Made by a program: the position numbers and the translations under genes. Of a stretch of DNA of 64,000 bases, positions 44,043-53,252 are shown piece after piece (the first letter of the stretch is position 1; every line of letters starts with the position of its first letter). The notes under the pieces were generated by a model, which saw nothing but the letters and a program-made list of their open reading frames with translations, had not been told where the DNA came from and searched no databases. The stretch spans positions 496,001-560,000 of the forward strand of contig NZ_RQPJ01000001.1 in NCBI RefSeq assembly GCF_003957295.1. The letters are read 5' to 3'. This DNA is from Arenibacter aquaticus (GTDB lineage: Bacteria; Bacteroidota; Bacteroidia; Flavobacteriales; Flavobacteriaceae).

Positions 44043-45698
44043 ATGAGAATCATGAAAGATAAAATATACAAATTGAGAAGGAATAATATAGTAAGAGCAA
44101 CAATAGCATTTGTTTTTATTGCTTTGATTGCTTCGTGCGATGACAGCATTCTTGAAGAAAACCCCTTAAGCGAGGTTTCTTTGGATGTTTTATTTAGCAA
44201 CGAGGCAGGATTTGATAACTACATCGTATCTCTCCATGAAGCTGCAAGACAAGAACATACCCGTTATAATAGGGTGGCGTGGCATGCTTCACAGTGGACT
44301 GGTACGGATGTGGGGATAGCTGGAAGTTCCTTCGAGACGCAATGGGAGGAATATGGTACATATTTAACACCTACTAGGGATATTGTGGTAGATACATGGA
44401 GCTGGTGTTATCGAATTTTACTAATCCGTGCAAATACCATAATAACGTATGCCGAAAAACCCGAAAGTGCGAATTTATTTGAATCAGAAGCTGAAAAAAA
44501 TGCAATCGTAGCCGAAGCCAAATTTTTCAGGGCATACGGACATAACCTACTGGCTAATTTATACGGGGGTATCCCTATAATGGACACCTTAAATCTAGTA
44601 CCGAAGAACGATTTTACCCGTAACACGCGCAAAGAAGTATATGAACACTGCAAAAAAGATTTAGAGTTTGCATCACAATGGTTGCCGGAAACAGTGTCGG
44701 GGGACAAAGATGGAAGGATTGTCAAGGCAGCTGCAGACCATCTTTTAACAGAAATATACATTAGTCTTGGTGAATATGATAATGCCATTACCAGTGCTTC
44801 ACGGGTAATTGATTCCGGACTCTATGAGTTGATGACGGAACGATTTGGAGTAAATATGGACCAACCTGGCGATGTATTCTCCGACCTTTTTATACAAGGT
44901 AATCAAAACAGGAGTTCCGGGAATAAGGAATCCATTTATGTGTGGCAATTTGAAGACGGAATAGCCGGTGGTGGTGAAAATTTGTTACATAGGATTTGGG
45001 GTCCATTTTATATTCGCCTATCGGATCCCGATGGTGTATCAGGAATGATACTTGCTGATAGCTTGTCCAGGGGGGTTGCATTTACTCGGCCTACAAATTA
45101 TGTACTATATGATATATGGAAAGATAATTGGGATAACGATTTAAGGAACTCGGAGTACAACATTAAGAGAAAGTATTGGTATAATAATCCTAATTCCAAC
45201 TACTATGGCCAATTAGTTGAAGAAAGGACTGAAGCAGTTGATACTTTACAAAACATTTACCCCACAATCCGGAAAATTGAAGGAGAAAGGTTATCAACAG
45301 CTTCCCAGCCTAATGGTCGATCAGCAAAAGACATGATTGTTTATAGATTGGCAGAGACTTATTTACTAAGGGCCGAAGCATATTTGAATAAGGGAGATAA
45401 GATTAATGCCGCTGAAGACATTAATATGGTAAGATCAAGATCAAATGCAAAACCTGTATCTTCCAGTGATGTTACTATAGATTATATACTCGACGAACGC
45501 GCAAGGGAGTTAATTGCGGAAGAACCTCGAAGAAGGACACTCGTCAGAATGGGAAAATTGGTGGAAAGGGTAAGGAAATATTCAGATTTCGAATCATCTC
45601 GTACTAGTATTCAAGACTATCACGAACTTTGGCCCATTCCCCAAGTAGAAATCGACGCAAATTTTGGAGCAGAATTAGAGCAAAATCCAGGTTATTGA
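44043..45698 (+). CDS. RagB/SusD-family substrate-binding lipoprotein
   Basis: 551 residues. The lipobox FIALIASCDD carries the acylated Cys. The start may be ATG 44043 or 44052. The helical TPR-like SusD fold is shown by NEAGFDNYIVSLHEAARQ, AEAKFFRAYGHNLLANLYGG, LLTEIYISLGEYDNAI, VYRLAETYLLRAEAYLNKGD, DERARELIAEEPRR and the terminal HELWPIPQVEIDANFG. It is the surface lid of the SusC transporter. It is followed by a sulfatase gene after 23 bp, so the imported glycan is probably sulfated. Confidence 0.94.
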   Translation: MRIMKDKIYKLRRNNIVRATIAFVFIALIASCDDSILEENPLSEVSLDVLFSNEAGFDNYIVSLHEAARQEHTRYNRVAWHASQWTGTDVGIAGSSFETQWEEYGTYLTPTRDIVVDTWSWCYRILLIRANTIITYAEKPESANLFESEAEKNAIVAEAKFFRAYGHNLLANLYGGIPIMDTLNLVPKNDFTRNTRKEVYEHCKKDLEFASQWLPETVSGDKDGRIVKAAADHLLTEIYISLGEYDNAITSASRVIDSGLYELMTERFGVNMDQPGDVFSDLFIQGNQNRSSGNKESIYVWQFEDGIAGGGENLLHRIWGPFYIRLSDPDGVSGMILADSLSRGVAFTRPTNYVLYDIWKDNWDNDLRNSEYNIKRKYWYNNPNSNYYGQLVEERTEAVDTLQNIYPTIRKIEGERLSTASQPNGRSAKDMIVYRLAETYLLRAEAYLNKGDKINAAEDINMVRSRSNAKPVSSSDVTIDYILDERARELIAEEPRRRTLVRMGKLVERVRKYSDFESSRTSIQDYHELWPIPQVEIDANFGAELEQNPGY

Positions 45699-45721
45699 AA
45701 TTATCCACGAAAACAATTTAA

Positions 45722-47149
45722 ATGTTAATTATGACATTAACTTCCTTTTCAAAACTAGTTGTAGTTTTAGCTCTAGGGGTATCTTCCTTTCATTCGTACT
45801 CCCAATCTGCTGAAAAACCAAATGTGCTGTTTATCACGATTGATGATATGAATGACTGGACTTCGGTATTCAATAAAAGCAATCCTATTAAAACTCCCAA
45901 TATCGCTAAACTGGCTGAACGCGGCGCATTTTTTACTCATGCCTATGTTTCATCACCAGCATGTAACCCCTCCCGGGCATCAGTAATGACGGGAACTCGG
46001 CCACATAAAACGGGAATTTATGGTAACAAATCGGACTGGCGAAATACGCTGCCCGCATCCAAAACCATTCAACGCTATTTTAGAGATAATGGCTATTTTG
46101 TTTGTGGTTCTGGAAAAGTTTTTCATCATTTTAACGACTGGGCATATCATGATAATGCTTCGTTTAATGAGTTTTTGATGATGGCTATCAATGAACCCTA
46201 CCCGGACCAGAAATTAAACGGCTTGGAAGAATATGGCTCAAAAAATCTCGACTGGGGTGCTTGGCCCGATGATATCAGCAAAACGGCAGACTACCGTACA
46301 GCAGAGTATGCTATTCAAAAACTTGAGCAAAATTTCGATCAACCGTTTTTTCTCAATGTGGGTATTTATAAACCCCATTCCCCGTTCTTTGCCCCACAGG
46401 AGTATTTTGATCGTTACCCTTCTGAAATACAAATGCCGGTGCTTTTGCCTGATGACAGGAAAGACCTACCGGATGGGGCCAACGAGTTGTTGAAACCCTC
46501 GGACCATTTTTGGAGCGGTATGGTTAAGGCACTGGAAAAAGATCCAGATGCTTACAAGAATTATGTCCGGTCCTACCAGGCTTGTGCTTCGTTTGCTGAT
46601 GATATGATCGGGAAAATCATCGACGCACTTGATAAAAGTCCTCATAAGGAAAATACAATTATCATATTGTGGTCAGATCATGGTTTTCATTTAGGTGAAA
46701 AAGAACATTTCGAGAAATTTGCATTGTGGGAGAAAACCACTCACATTCCTTTTATTGTGATTGCTCCCGGAGTCACTAAGCCGCATATGGTGATTGATAA
46801 ACCAGTGGATATGGCTTCTATTTACCCAACATTGGCAGAATTATGCGGATTGAAAATTCCCTCAGATACGGATGGTATCAGTCTAGTGCCGTTATTGAAA
46901 AATCCGGATATTAAAATTCCACCGGCTTTAATGACATATATGAAAGGAAACCATGCAGTTAGAACGGAAAGGTGGCGATACATACAGTATTCAGACGGAA
47001 CAGAAGAATTGTACGACCACTCGAATGATCCAAATGAATGGTTTAATGTAGCGGGAAAAGAAAAAAATGCAGCGGTCATTGAAAAACTAAAAAAATACAT
47101 TCCAAATAAAAATGCTGATCAGGTACCAGATTTGGAGGTAACGCATTAG
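45722..47149 (+). CDS. Type I sulfatase, iduronate-2-sulfatase-like
   Basis: 475 residues from the ATG at 45722; the ATG three codons later is also possible. The signal peptide ends FHSYSQS. PNVLFITIDDMNDWTSVF and the formylglycine motif CNPSR (C81) identify it. Further motifs are GSGKVFHH, NVGIYKPHSPFFAPQEYFD, ILWSDHGFHLGEKEHFEK and the TERWRYIQYSDGTEELYDHS tail. The phrases IDDMND and KVFHH fit the iduronate-2-sulfatase-like group, but in marine Flavobacteria related enzymes act on fucans and other algal glycans. Confidence 0.9.
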   Translation: MLIMTLTSFSKLVVVLALGVSSFHSYSQSAEKPNVLFITIDDMNDWTSVFNKSNPIKTPNIAKLAERGAFFTHAYVSSPACNPSRASVMTGTRPHKTGIYGNKSDWRNTLPASKTIQRYFRDNGYFVCGSGKVFHHFNDWAYHDNASFNEFLMMAINEPYPDQKLNGLEEYGSKNLDWGAWPDDISKTADYRTAEYAIQKLEQNFDQPFFLNVGIYKPHSPFFAPQEYFDRYPSEIQMPVLLPDDRKDLPDGANELLKPSDHFWSGMVKALEKDPDAYKNYVRSYQACASFADDMIGKIIDALDKSPHKENTIIILWSDHGFHLGEKEHFEKFALWEKTTHIPFIVIAPGVTKPHMVIDKPVDMASIYPTLAELCGLKIPSDTDGISLVPLLKNPDIKIPPALMTYMKGNHAVRTERWRYIQYSDGTEELYDHSNDPNEWFNVAGKEKNAAVIEKLKKYIPNKNADQVPDLEVTH

Positions 47150-47296
47150 GTTTTAAAAATAGGCAAGACAACAAGCAAGGATGTCTAGTTTTTATTTTAA
47201 TCCTTACCTGCTAACCTTTTTTGAACTTAAAGATTAAAGAATTTATAAAGGGTAAAAACAAAATATTTCACCCAATAATATTTAAATCAATCGCAT

Positions 47297-48430
47297 ATGT
47301 CAAATAAATCAAAAATAATAATACTATTATTAATACTCATTTATGGTCATTCATTTTCGCAGAGCATTGATTACAAAGGAGATGTCACCGATGTAAGGTT
47401 AATTCGTTCACTTGAGGAAACGAATGCTGCAAAATTAGCTATCCCACATATTGTTCAGTGGAAACCCAATCATTTGATTGTGGCCTATGAGGAAGTTTTG
47501 CATGGTAAGACTGACATGGCCAGTATTGCTTCCGTTGTTTCGACTGATGACGGATCTACATGGCAAACACCTAATTATATATTCGACAAAAATGAAAAGT
47601 TTGGCAATATGCAATTTGCTTACGCAAATCCAATATTATTTAAGCCGGAGGGGCAAGACATATTATGGTGTTTTGCCATGAGGAATCCTTTATATCAACC
47701 AAATAGTGAAGAATCGTATCTTGTAGCTGCTTATAGTGGAGATGGAGGAAGGTCATGGTACAATGTTGAACCAATCATGGGATATTCCGGTTCGTTGGTT
47801 CTCGCCGGCAATATTATTACTGTTAAAGAAAATGGTGAGACAGTTTATTTGCTGCCGGCACATAGAAATTCGTTAGATAACGGGCCGGTAGGTGGTGCTC
47901 GTGTACATTTCGTTCTCAAGAGCAAAAATCTTATAGAGTGGGATATCGCAGGTTTTGTACCCCAACCAGACGATGTTTGGGTACATGAGGGTCATATAGC
48001 TCAAGGTGAGACAGATGGGGAACTTACTATGGTAATGCGTACATCCACAATGCAGGGAAACAAAGCTTTAAATAACCCAAGAGCATGGTCAACTACGAGT
48101 TTAGACAACGGGAGAACTTGGAGTTTTCCTAAAGAAGAGCCAAAATTATATAATGCAGTTTCTGAAGCTGCCTTTGGAAAAACGGCTAACGGTACCTACT
48201 ATTATATTTATAATGACGGTCCAAAGTCGAGCCGTATGACATTGAAATATAAAACTAAACGATTCAACCAAGAATGGACTGGCGAAAAAATATTCTTCGA
48301 TGCAGGAATTAAAAATTCTTACCCATCAGTTATTGAAGTAAATCCAGGGGATTTGAGAATCGTATGGGATAGCGGAACCCATGACCAAAGTAGAACAAAA
48401 ATACATTTTGGTAAATTAAAAGTTGAGTGA
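47297..48430 (+). CDS. Secreted BNR/sialidase-fold protein (propeller 5)
   Basis: 377 residues with a signal peptide (IIILLLILIYGHSFSQS). Asp boxes include STDDGSTW, SGDGGRSW and SLDNGRTW. It contains LAIPHIVQWKPNHLIVAYEE and ends in VIEVNPGDLRIVWDSGTHDQ, a pattern of BNR_2 proteins. It is separated from the sulfatase gene by 147 bp. It belongs to the same group as propeller 2, though sequence drift is considerable. Sialidase activity is not implied. Confidence 0.78.
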   Translation: MSNKSKIIILLLILIYGHSFSQSIDYKGDVTDVRLIRSLEETNAAKLAIPHIVQWKPNHLIVAYEEVLHGKTDMASIASVVSTDDGSTWQTPNYIFDKNEKFGNMQFAYANPILFKPEGQDILWCFAMRNPLYQPNSEESYLVAAYSGDGGRSWYNVEPIMGYSGSLVLAGNIITVKENGETVYLLPAHRNSLDNGPVGGARVHFVLKSKNLIEWDIAGFVPQPDDVWVHEGHIAQGETDGELTMVMRTSTMQGNKALNNPRAWSTTSLDNGRTWSFPKEEPKLYNAVSEAAFGKTANGTYYYIYNDGPKSSRMTLKYKTKRFNQEWTGEKIFFDAGIKNSYPSVIEVNPGDLRIVWDSGTHDQSRTKIHFGKLKVE

Positions 48431-49052
48431 AATATATCCAAGATAAAGACTAAAACGGTTAATTGAACATATTATTTCTAAAGTTGTACATATATTTCTT
48501 TTTGGCAACTATAACTGAATTTTAAAACCTGAGAGCTTAGCTTGATATTAAACGTTAAAGTGACATTTAATCAAAATAGAATTAAACGAATATGATTTAT
48601 TAATTTTTTGAGTTAGTTGGTTTAGTTAGGAAGGAAGCCTCGGGAGTGGTAGTTACTCCTGAGGTAATCCTCTAACAAACAACCAGAATAGTTTAGAGTA
48701 AAGTGGCTCAGATAGCTTTGCCTTGTTTTTATTCACGATGTGTTGGCACATGAAATGGTTACTATTAAATTCGGAAGGATGGTGAAAATAGAGGTTTATA
48801 TACCTAGATTAATTAAGATGAAAGATTTCACTATCTATTTTATAGACTAGAAGTAGTATGAATATGCTCTGTGCCATGTTATGGGTTTTATTTATAAAAA
48901 GAAAATTGAACCAGTATTTATAATTGAGTTTGGGCGTACTGAATAGAATGAAGGAGTGTTAATTGGAGATTGAAATATATTCCCATTTTTTTTACCGCTA
49001 TTGTCATTAACTACTAAAAAAACAATAACGATTAATTAGCATTACATAAATC
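48431..49052. other. Gene-free gap with one strong hairpin
   Basis: 622 bp with no supported gene. CCTCGGGAGT (48638-48647) and ACTCCTGAGG (48655-48664) form a 10-bp stem with one G-T wobble and a 7-base loop. There is no T-run, so its role is unclear. No remnant of a known gene was found by eye. Confidence 0.5.
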
Positions 49053-49667
49053 ATGAAAACCACTACTTTTTTAATCATTTTAATAATCTCAGCTATGACA
49101 AATTCTTGTTCCAGCTCATTAACAAAAAATCCAAAAAATTGGAATGACAAAGAACTCTCACAATGGTTTCATGCTGGGGAATGGAAGTCAGGGTGGGATA
49201 TTTCCCCCAATAAGTCAATAAATAAAAAGGAATTGGCCATACAATTTTTTAAGAATAAGGAACGCTGGAAACAAGCTTTTGAGTTCTTGGCAAGCAATGA
49301 TTTAGAAAAACTTAGTATTGGGAGGTACGACTTGGATGGGGATAATTTGTTTGTAAAAGTGGAAGAATATGAAACCAAAGACGAAAACGATGCCCGTTTT
49401 GAGGCACATAAAAAATATGTCGACATCCAATATTTGGTATTCGGTGAAGAGAGAATTGGAATTTCACAATTGAAAAATACAACAGAACTTATTCCCTATG
49501 ACAATTTGAAAGATATCTCATTTTTTACTGCCAAGTATAATAATTATCAGATTGCTTCACCTTCAACATTTTTCATTTTTTTTCCCGAAGATGCCCATCG
49601 TCCCTGTGTGAAAACAGGCAAAAAAAGTAAAGTTCGGAAAGTTGTTGTAAAAGTAAGAATAAATTAA
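49053..49667 (+). CDS. YhcH/YjgK/YiaL-family lipoprotein (DUF386)
   Basis: 204 residues. The lipobox MTNSCSS follows a hydrophobic segment. The domain is recognised by LSIGRYDLDGDNLFVKVEEY, HKKYVDIQYLVFGEERIG and FFIFFPEDAHRPCVKTGKKS. E. coli YhcH lies in the sialic-acid operon and opens or interconverts sialic acid forms, while YiaL and YjgK act on other sugars. The family is a cupin-like metal-binding beta-barrel whose His and Glu residues are seen in the motifs above. Export by a lipid anchor is unusual, since E. coli homologues are cytoplasmic. A sugar-anomer role in the periplasm is inferred. Confidence 0.83.
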   Translation: MKTTTFLIILIISAMTNSCSSSLTKNPKNWNDKELSQWFHAGEWKSGWDISPNKSINKKELAIQFFKNKERWKQAFEFLASNDLEKLSIGRYDLDGDNLFVKVEEYETKDENDARFEAHKKYVDIQYLVFGEERIGISQLKNTTELIPYDNLKDISFFTAKYNNYQIASPSTFFIFFPEDAHRPCVKTGKKSKVRKVVVKVRIN

Positions 49668-49801
49668 TGTTGGGTACTTTAACCAAGTAAAATTGGGTTG
49701 GCCCCATTGGAGTTATTTTGAGTCTACAGAAAAAATCTAAAAAGGTAGATGTGATTGGAATCCTTTATCAAAACCTAGATAGAAATATGAACCTAAAGAA
49801 T

Positions 49802-51799
49802 ATGAAAAATCTTAATATTTATAGCACATATTTTATCGTATTTGCACTATTCTCATGTTCAAATTCTAAAACTTCCACATTAAAAAAAGATGCCAAATCA
49901 AAAGACTTTGAAATGGTTGCATATAACAATCCAGAACTATCAACCGACTTAGGTGTAGGATTATGGGCTTGGCCATTGCCCATGGATTATGATAATGATG
50001 GCGATATGGACCTAATTGTTTCTTGTCCTGATACGCCGTTCAATGGCACGTATTTTTTTGAAAACACCTCCAATGGCACTACAAAAATGCCAATTTTTGA
50101 AGCACCGAAGAAAATTGGGCAGGGTATGAAAAACCTTCAAGTTTTTTCAACTGCCAAAAACACTAGGGTGTTAGGACGGGGAATTGAGTATTTAAATTTT
50201 AAAGACAGTATTTTCTCAAATCCAAAAAAATTATTCCCAAACGATCAATTGGAAAAAGGCCATCAAAAACTTAGGTTTAGCCAATGGACATATGTAGATT
50301 ATGAAAATGATGGTGACCTGGATCTATTGGTAGGCATTGATGACTGGAGCGATTACGGTTGGGACAATGCATTTGACAGCAATGGCAAATGGACTAATGG
50401 CCCGCTTCATGGACATGTTTACCTTCTGGAAAATATTAATGGAAAATATGTCGAAAAAGGTAAAATCGAAGCAGATGGGAAACCAATTGACGTGTATGGG
50501 GCTCCTTCTCCTAACATGTATGATTTTGACGGAGATGCTGATCTAGATTTAATATGTGGAGAATTCTTGGACCGTTTAACTTGGTTTGAAAATACCGGGA
50601 CAAGGGAAAAGCCCTTTTTTGCCAAAGGACGGTTTTTAACCAATCAGGAAGGCATAATTAAAATGGACCTGGAAATGATTATCCCATCGGCCGTGGACTG
50701 GGACAAAGATGGAGACATGGACCTTATAGTAGGAGATGAAGATGGTAGGGTTGCCTTTATTGAGAATACGGGTGTTGAACAAAATAACATGCCGGTGTTT
50801 AAGTCGCCAAAATACTTCCAACAAAAGTCCCAACATGTGAAATTTGGTGCTTTAGCAACTCCGAATAGCGTGGATTGGGACGACGATGGAGACGAGGATC
50901 TAATAGTTGGAAACTCGGCCGGTTATATTGGTTTCATTGAAAACCTTGGTGGATTAAGCAATCCCCAATGGGCTAATCCCATGAGATTAAGAAATACCCT
51001 AGGCAATGAGATACGATACTTAGCGGGTGATAGCGGATCTATCCAAGGTCCTGCAGAAAAAAAGTGGGGCTACACAACACTTTCCGTGTCGGATTGGGAC
51101 GGAGATGGATTAAAGGATATCATAGTAAATTCCATTTGGGGCAAAATAGAATGGCACAAAAATATTGGTAAAAAAGGTAATCCAGAATTGTTGCCTGCAC
51201 AACCTGTTGCAGTAGATTGGCAATCAAGTGATATTCCCAAACCAGAGTGGAACTGGTGGAGTCCTTCAAAGACAGAATTAGCCACACAATGGCGCACCAC
51301 ACCTTATACTATCGATTGGAATCAAGATGGTTTAATGGATTTGGTCATGTTGGACCATGAAGGTTTTTTAGCTTTATACGAGCGCTATCGGACTCGAGAA
51401 AATGGCTTAATGCTTAAACCAGGACAACGTATTTTTTGGGGTCTCGATGTATCGGAATACGATAATAAGAACAACCCTCTAAACACGGCTTCTGGCCCCT
51501 TAAGGTTAAATTCCGGTAAATATGGCAAAAGTGGAAGGCGAAAGTTAACCTTTGTGGATTGGGATCAAGATGGCGACCTCGATTTAATTGTAAACAGCAA
51601 AAATGCAGCATGGTTTGAAAACCTTGGTACAGAAAAGGGAAAGGTACTAATGAAGTTCAAGGGCGACTTATCCGAACAAAAACTTGCTGGCCATACAACT
51701 TCCCCTACTATAGTTGATTGGGACAAGAATGGTGTTCCAGATTTACTTCTGGGCGCAGAGGACGGTTTTTTATATCATCTAAAAAACACATTAAAATGA
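49802..51799 (+). CDS. FG-GAP/VCBS-repeat lipoprotein
   Basis: 665 residues from ATG 49802, chosen because it gives a lipoprotein signal (TYFIVFALFSCSN). Longer starts at 49718 (TTG) and 49787 add charged residues. Nine calcium-loop repeats are visible, e.g. DYDNDGDMDL, DYENDGDLDL, DFDGDADLDL, DWDKDGDMDL, DWDDDGDEDL and DWDQDGDLDL. The fold is a multi-bladed integrin-type propeller. Proteins of this class in Bacteroidota are exported and often lie in polysaccharide loci, as binding proteins or as polysaccharide lyases and hydrolases. No catalytic motif is recognised. Confidence 0.82.
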   Translation: MKNLNIYSTYFIVFALFSCSNSKTSTLKKDAKSKDFEMVAYNNPELSTDLGVGLWAWPLPMDYDNDGDMDLIVSCPDTPFNGTYFFENTSNGTTKMPIFEAPKKIGQGMKNLQVFSTAKNTRVLGRGIEYLNFKDSIFSNPKKLFPNDQLEKGHQKLRFSQWTYVDYENDGDLDLLVGIDDWSDYGWDNAFDSNGKWTNGPLHGHVYLLENINGKYVEKGKIEADGKPIDVYGAPSPNMYDFDGDADLDLICGEFLDRLTWFENTGTREKPFFAKGRFLTNQEGIIKMDLEMIIPSAVDWDKDGDMDLIVGDEDGRVAFIENTGVEQNNMPVFKSPKYFQQKSQHVKFGALATPNSVDWDDDGDEDLIVGNSAGYIGFIENLGGLSNPQWANPMRLRNTLGNEIRYLAGDSGSIQGPAEKKWGYTTLSVSDWDGDGLKDIIVNSIWGKIEWHKNIGKKGNPELLPAQPVAVDWQSSDIPKPEWNWWSPSKTELATQWRTTPYTIDWNQDGLMDLVMLDHEGFLALYERYRTRENGLMLKPGQRIFWGLDVSEYDNKNNPLNTASGPLRLNSGKYGKSGRRKLTFVDWDQDGDLDLIVNSKNAAWFENLGTEKGKVLMKFKGDLSEQKLAGHTTSPTIVDWDKNGVPDLLLGAEDGFLYHLKNTLK

Positions 51800-52001
51800 A
51801 TCCTATAGGATTGTGGTCCGTAATGCTAACAACATTCAATGATAACAATTCAATAGCCATCGATAAAATTATAAATAACAAAACCGATTGATCAAACAAA
51901 AAACTAGACCTTATCCCAACTGCGCTGGGTGATTAAAAAAATATTAACAATTGTAGACAATCATATCGGGAAGTAACGAAGGCGCTCTTTTAAAATAAAA
52001 T

Positions 52002-52058
52002 TACACCTACCTGAGACAATCGGTAAAACATATCGTTATAGACCCAAATAAACTTTAA
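52002..52058 (+). pseudogene. 3' remnant of a second propeller-2 gene
   Basis: The 18 codons before the TAA at 52056 encode YTYLRQSVKHIVIDPNKL, against YTYLRQSVKHVVIDPKKL at the end of propeller 2 (32248-33408). The DNA is also similar. No upstream propeller sequence remains in the frame. The remnant ends 15 bp before the aldolase gene starts. Confidence 0.75.
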
Positions 52059-52073
52059 CTAAAAAAAATCAAA

Positions 52074-53018
52074 ATGACACAAAAACTAAAAGGAATAATT
52101 CCACCTTTATTGACCCCTTTAACCGATGATTTCAATTTGGATGTATTGGCTTTACATAGATTAATTGAACATTTGGTACAAGGCGGAGTACATGGGGTAT
52201 TCATCTTAGGAACTACGGGAGAAGCCACAGGCCTAAAGTACGATGTAAGACAAGAAATTATAAAGGAAACCTGTAGTGCTGCAAAAGATAGAATTCCTGT
52301 AATGGTAGGTATCACCGATACATCAGTGGGTGAAAGCCTTAAACTAGCCAATTTTGCCAAAGAACATGGAGCAAAGGCTGTGGTTGCAGCACCACCCTAC
52401 TATTTTAATTTAGGTCAGCAAGAATTGTCGGAGTATTATGAGGATTTGGCAACCTGTCTACCCCTACCCTTGTACCTCTATAATATGCCTGGGTTGACCA
52501 AGGTGCATATAGACGCCAATACAGCAATAAAGCTTTCTAAAAACCCCAATATAATAGGGCTGAAAGACAGCTCTGCAAATACAGTTTATTTCCAATCTCT
52601 CATTCACGGTATTCAAAGAGAAGATTTTGGACTTTTTGTAGGTCCCGAAGAAATTACAGCTGAAACTGTTCTTATGGGCGGTGACGGTGGTGTCAACGGT
52701 GGGGCCAACCTATTCCCACGATTATACGTTGAATTGTATCAAGCTTCGTTGAGCAGGGATTTCCCAAGAATGGTGCAATTACAAAAGCAGGTTATGGAAG
52801 TAGCCAGAATGCTTTACAATATTGGTAAATATGGCTCAAGCTATCTCAAGGGACTAAAAGGGGCTGCTTCACTACTGGGATTATGCAATCCTTATCTTGC
52901 ACCTCCTTTCAAACACTTCAAGGAAGCTGAAATGGAAACCATTTCCAAAAACCTGGATACTATTAAAATCAATATGGAAAAAATTGGGCTTTCCGGCAAT
53001 ACGGAACATTATGTCTAG
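52074..53018 (+). CDS. Dihydrodipicolinate synthase / N-acetylneuraminate lyase family aldolase
   Basis: 314 residues, a TIM-barrel class I aldolase. The catalytic K164 is in IIGLKDSSAN and the Tyr in YLYNMPG (Y136). The substrate-binding GTTGEATGL loop is also seen. The family includes DapA, sialic-acid lyase (NanA) and 2-keto-3-deoxy-sugar-acid aldolases. The GLKDSS phrase is nearer to sugar-acid aldolases than to NanA's GVKQTA. In this setting cleavage of a 2-keto-3-deoxy-L-fuconate-like acid to pyruvate and lactaldehyde is attractive, but it is inference. NanA activity is the alternative. Start ATG 52074. Confidence 0.85.
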   Translation: MTQKLKGIIPPLLTPLTDDFNLDVLALHRLIEHLVQGGVHGVFILGTTGEATGLKYDVRQEIIKETCSAAKDRIPVMVGITDTSVGESLKLANFAKEHGAKAVVAAPPYYFNLGQQELSEYYEDLATCLPLPLYLYNMPGLTKVHIDANTAIKLSKNPNIIGLKDSSANTVYFQSLIHGIQREDFGLFVGPEEITAETVLMGGDGGVNGGANLFPRLYVELYQASLSRDFPRMVQLQKQVMEVARMLYNIGKYGSSYLKGLKGAASLLGLCNPYLAPPFKHFKEAEMETISKNLDTIKINMEKIGLSGNTEHYV

Positions 53019-53083
53019 GATCCTCACCACCTTCTTTAAATCCACCCCTTTCTTTTGATATTTCAAAATAATTAATTATCATT

Positions 53084-53100
53084 GCTTAATCGATAAAGCA
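53084..53100. promoter_or_regulatory. 17-bp operator-like near-palindrome, copy 2 (upstream of the symporter)
   Basis: GCTTAATCGATAAAGCA, identical to 38303-38319. It lies 153 bp before the symporter's start codon. Having two identical copies within one locus, next to a LacI-family gene, is the best evidence that this is the regulator's operator. Confidence 0.65.
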
Positions 53101-53252
53101 GAGGGCTAAAATAACCAATGATACTTATTTTTCCAGATCAATAAAGCTAGGCCATTGGTTCCTTTATCGGATTTTACGTTAAACCAACATTTAAGTAAGG
53201 GGAATGCCCTACTTTTAAAAAATATACCACAATACCTAAATAACCAGTTACC

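Noticed and set aside
31005-48430. Labelling the five propellers as sialidases
   Set aside because: The Asp boxes show the fold only. The FRIP motif and a clear arginine triad were not identified, so a sialidase function is not claimed.
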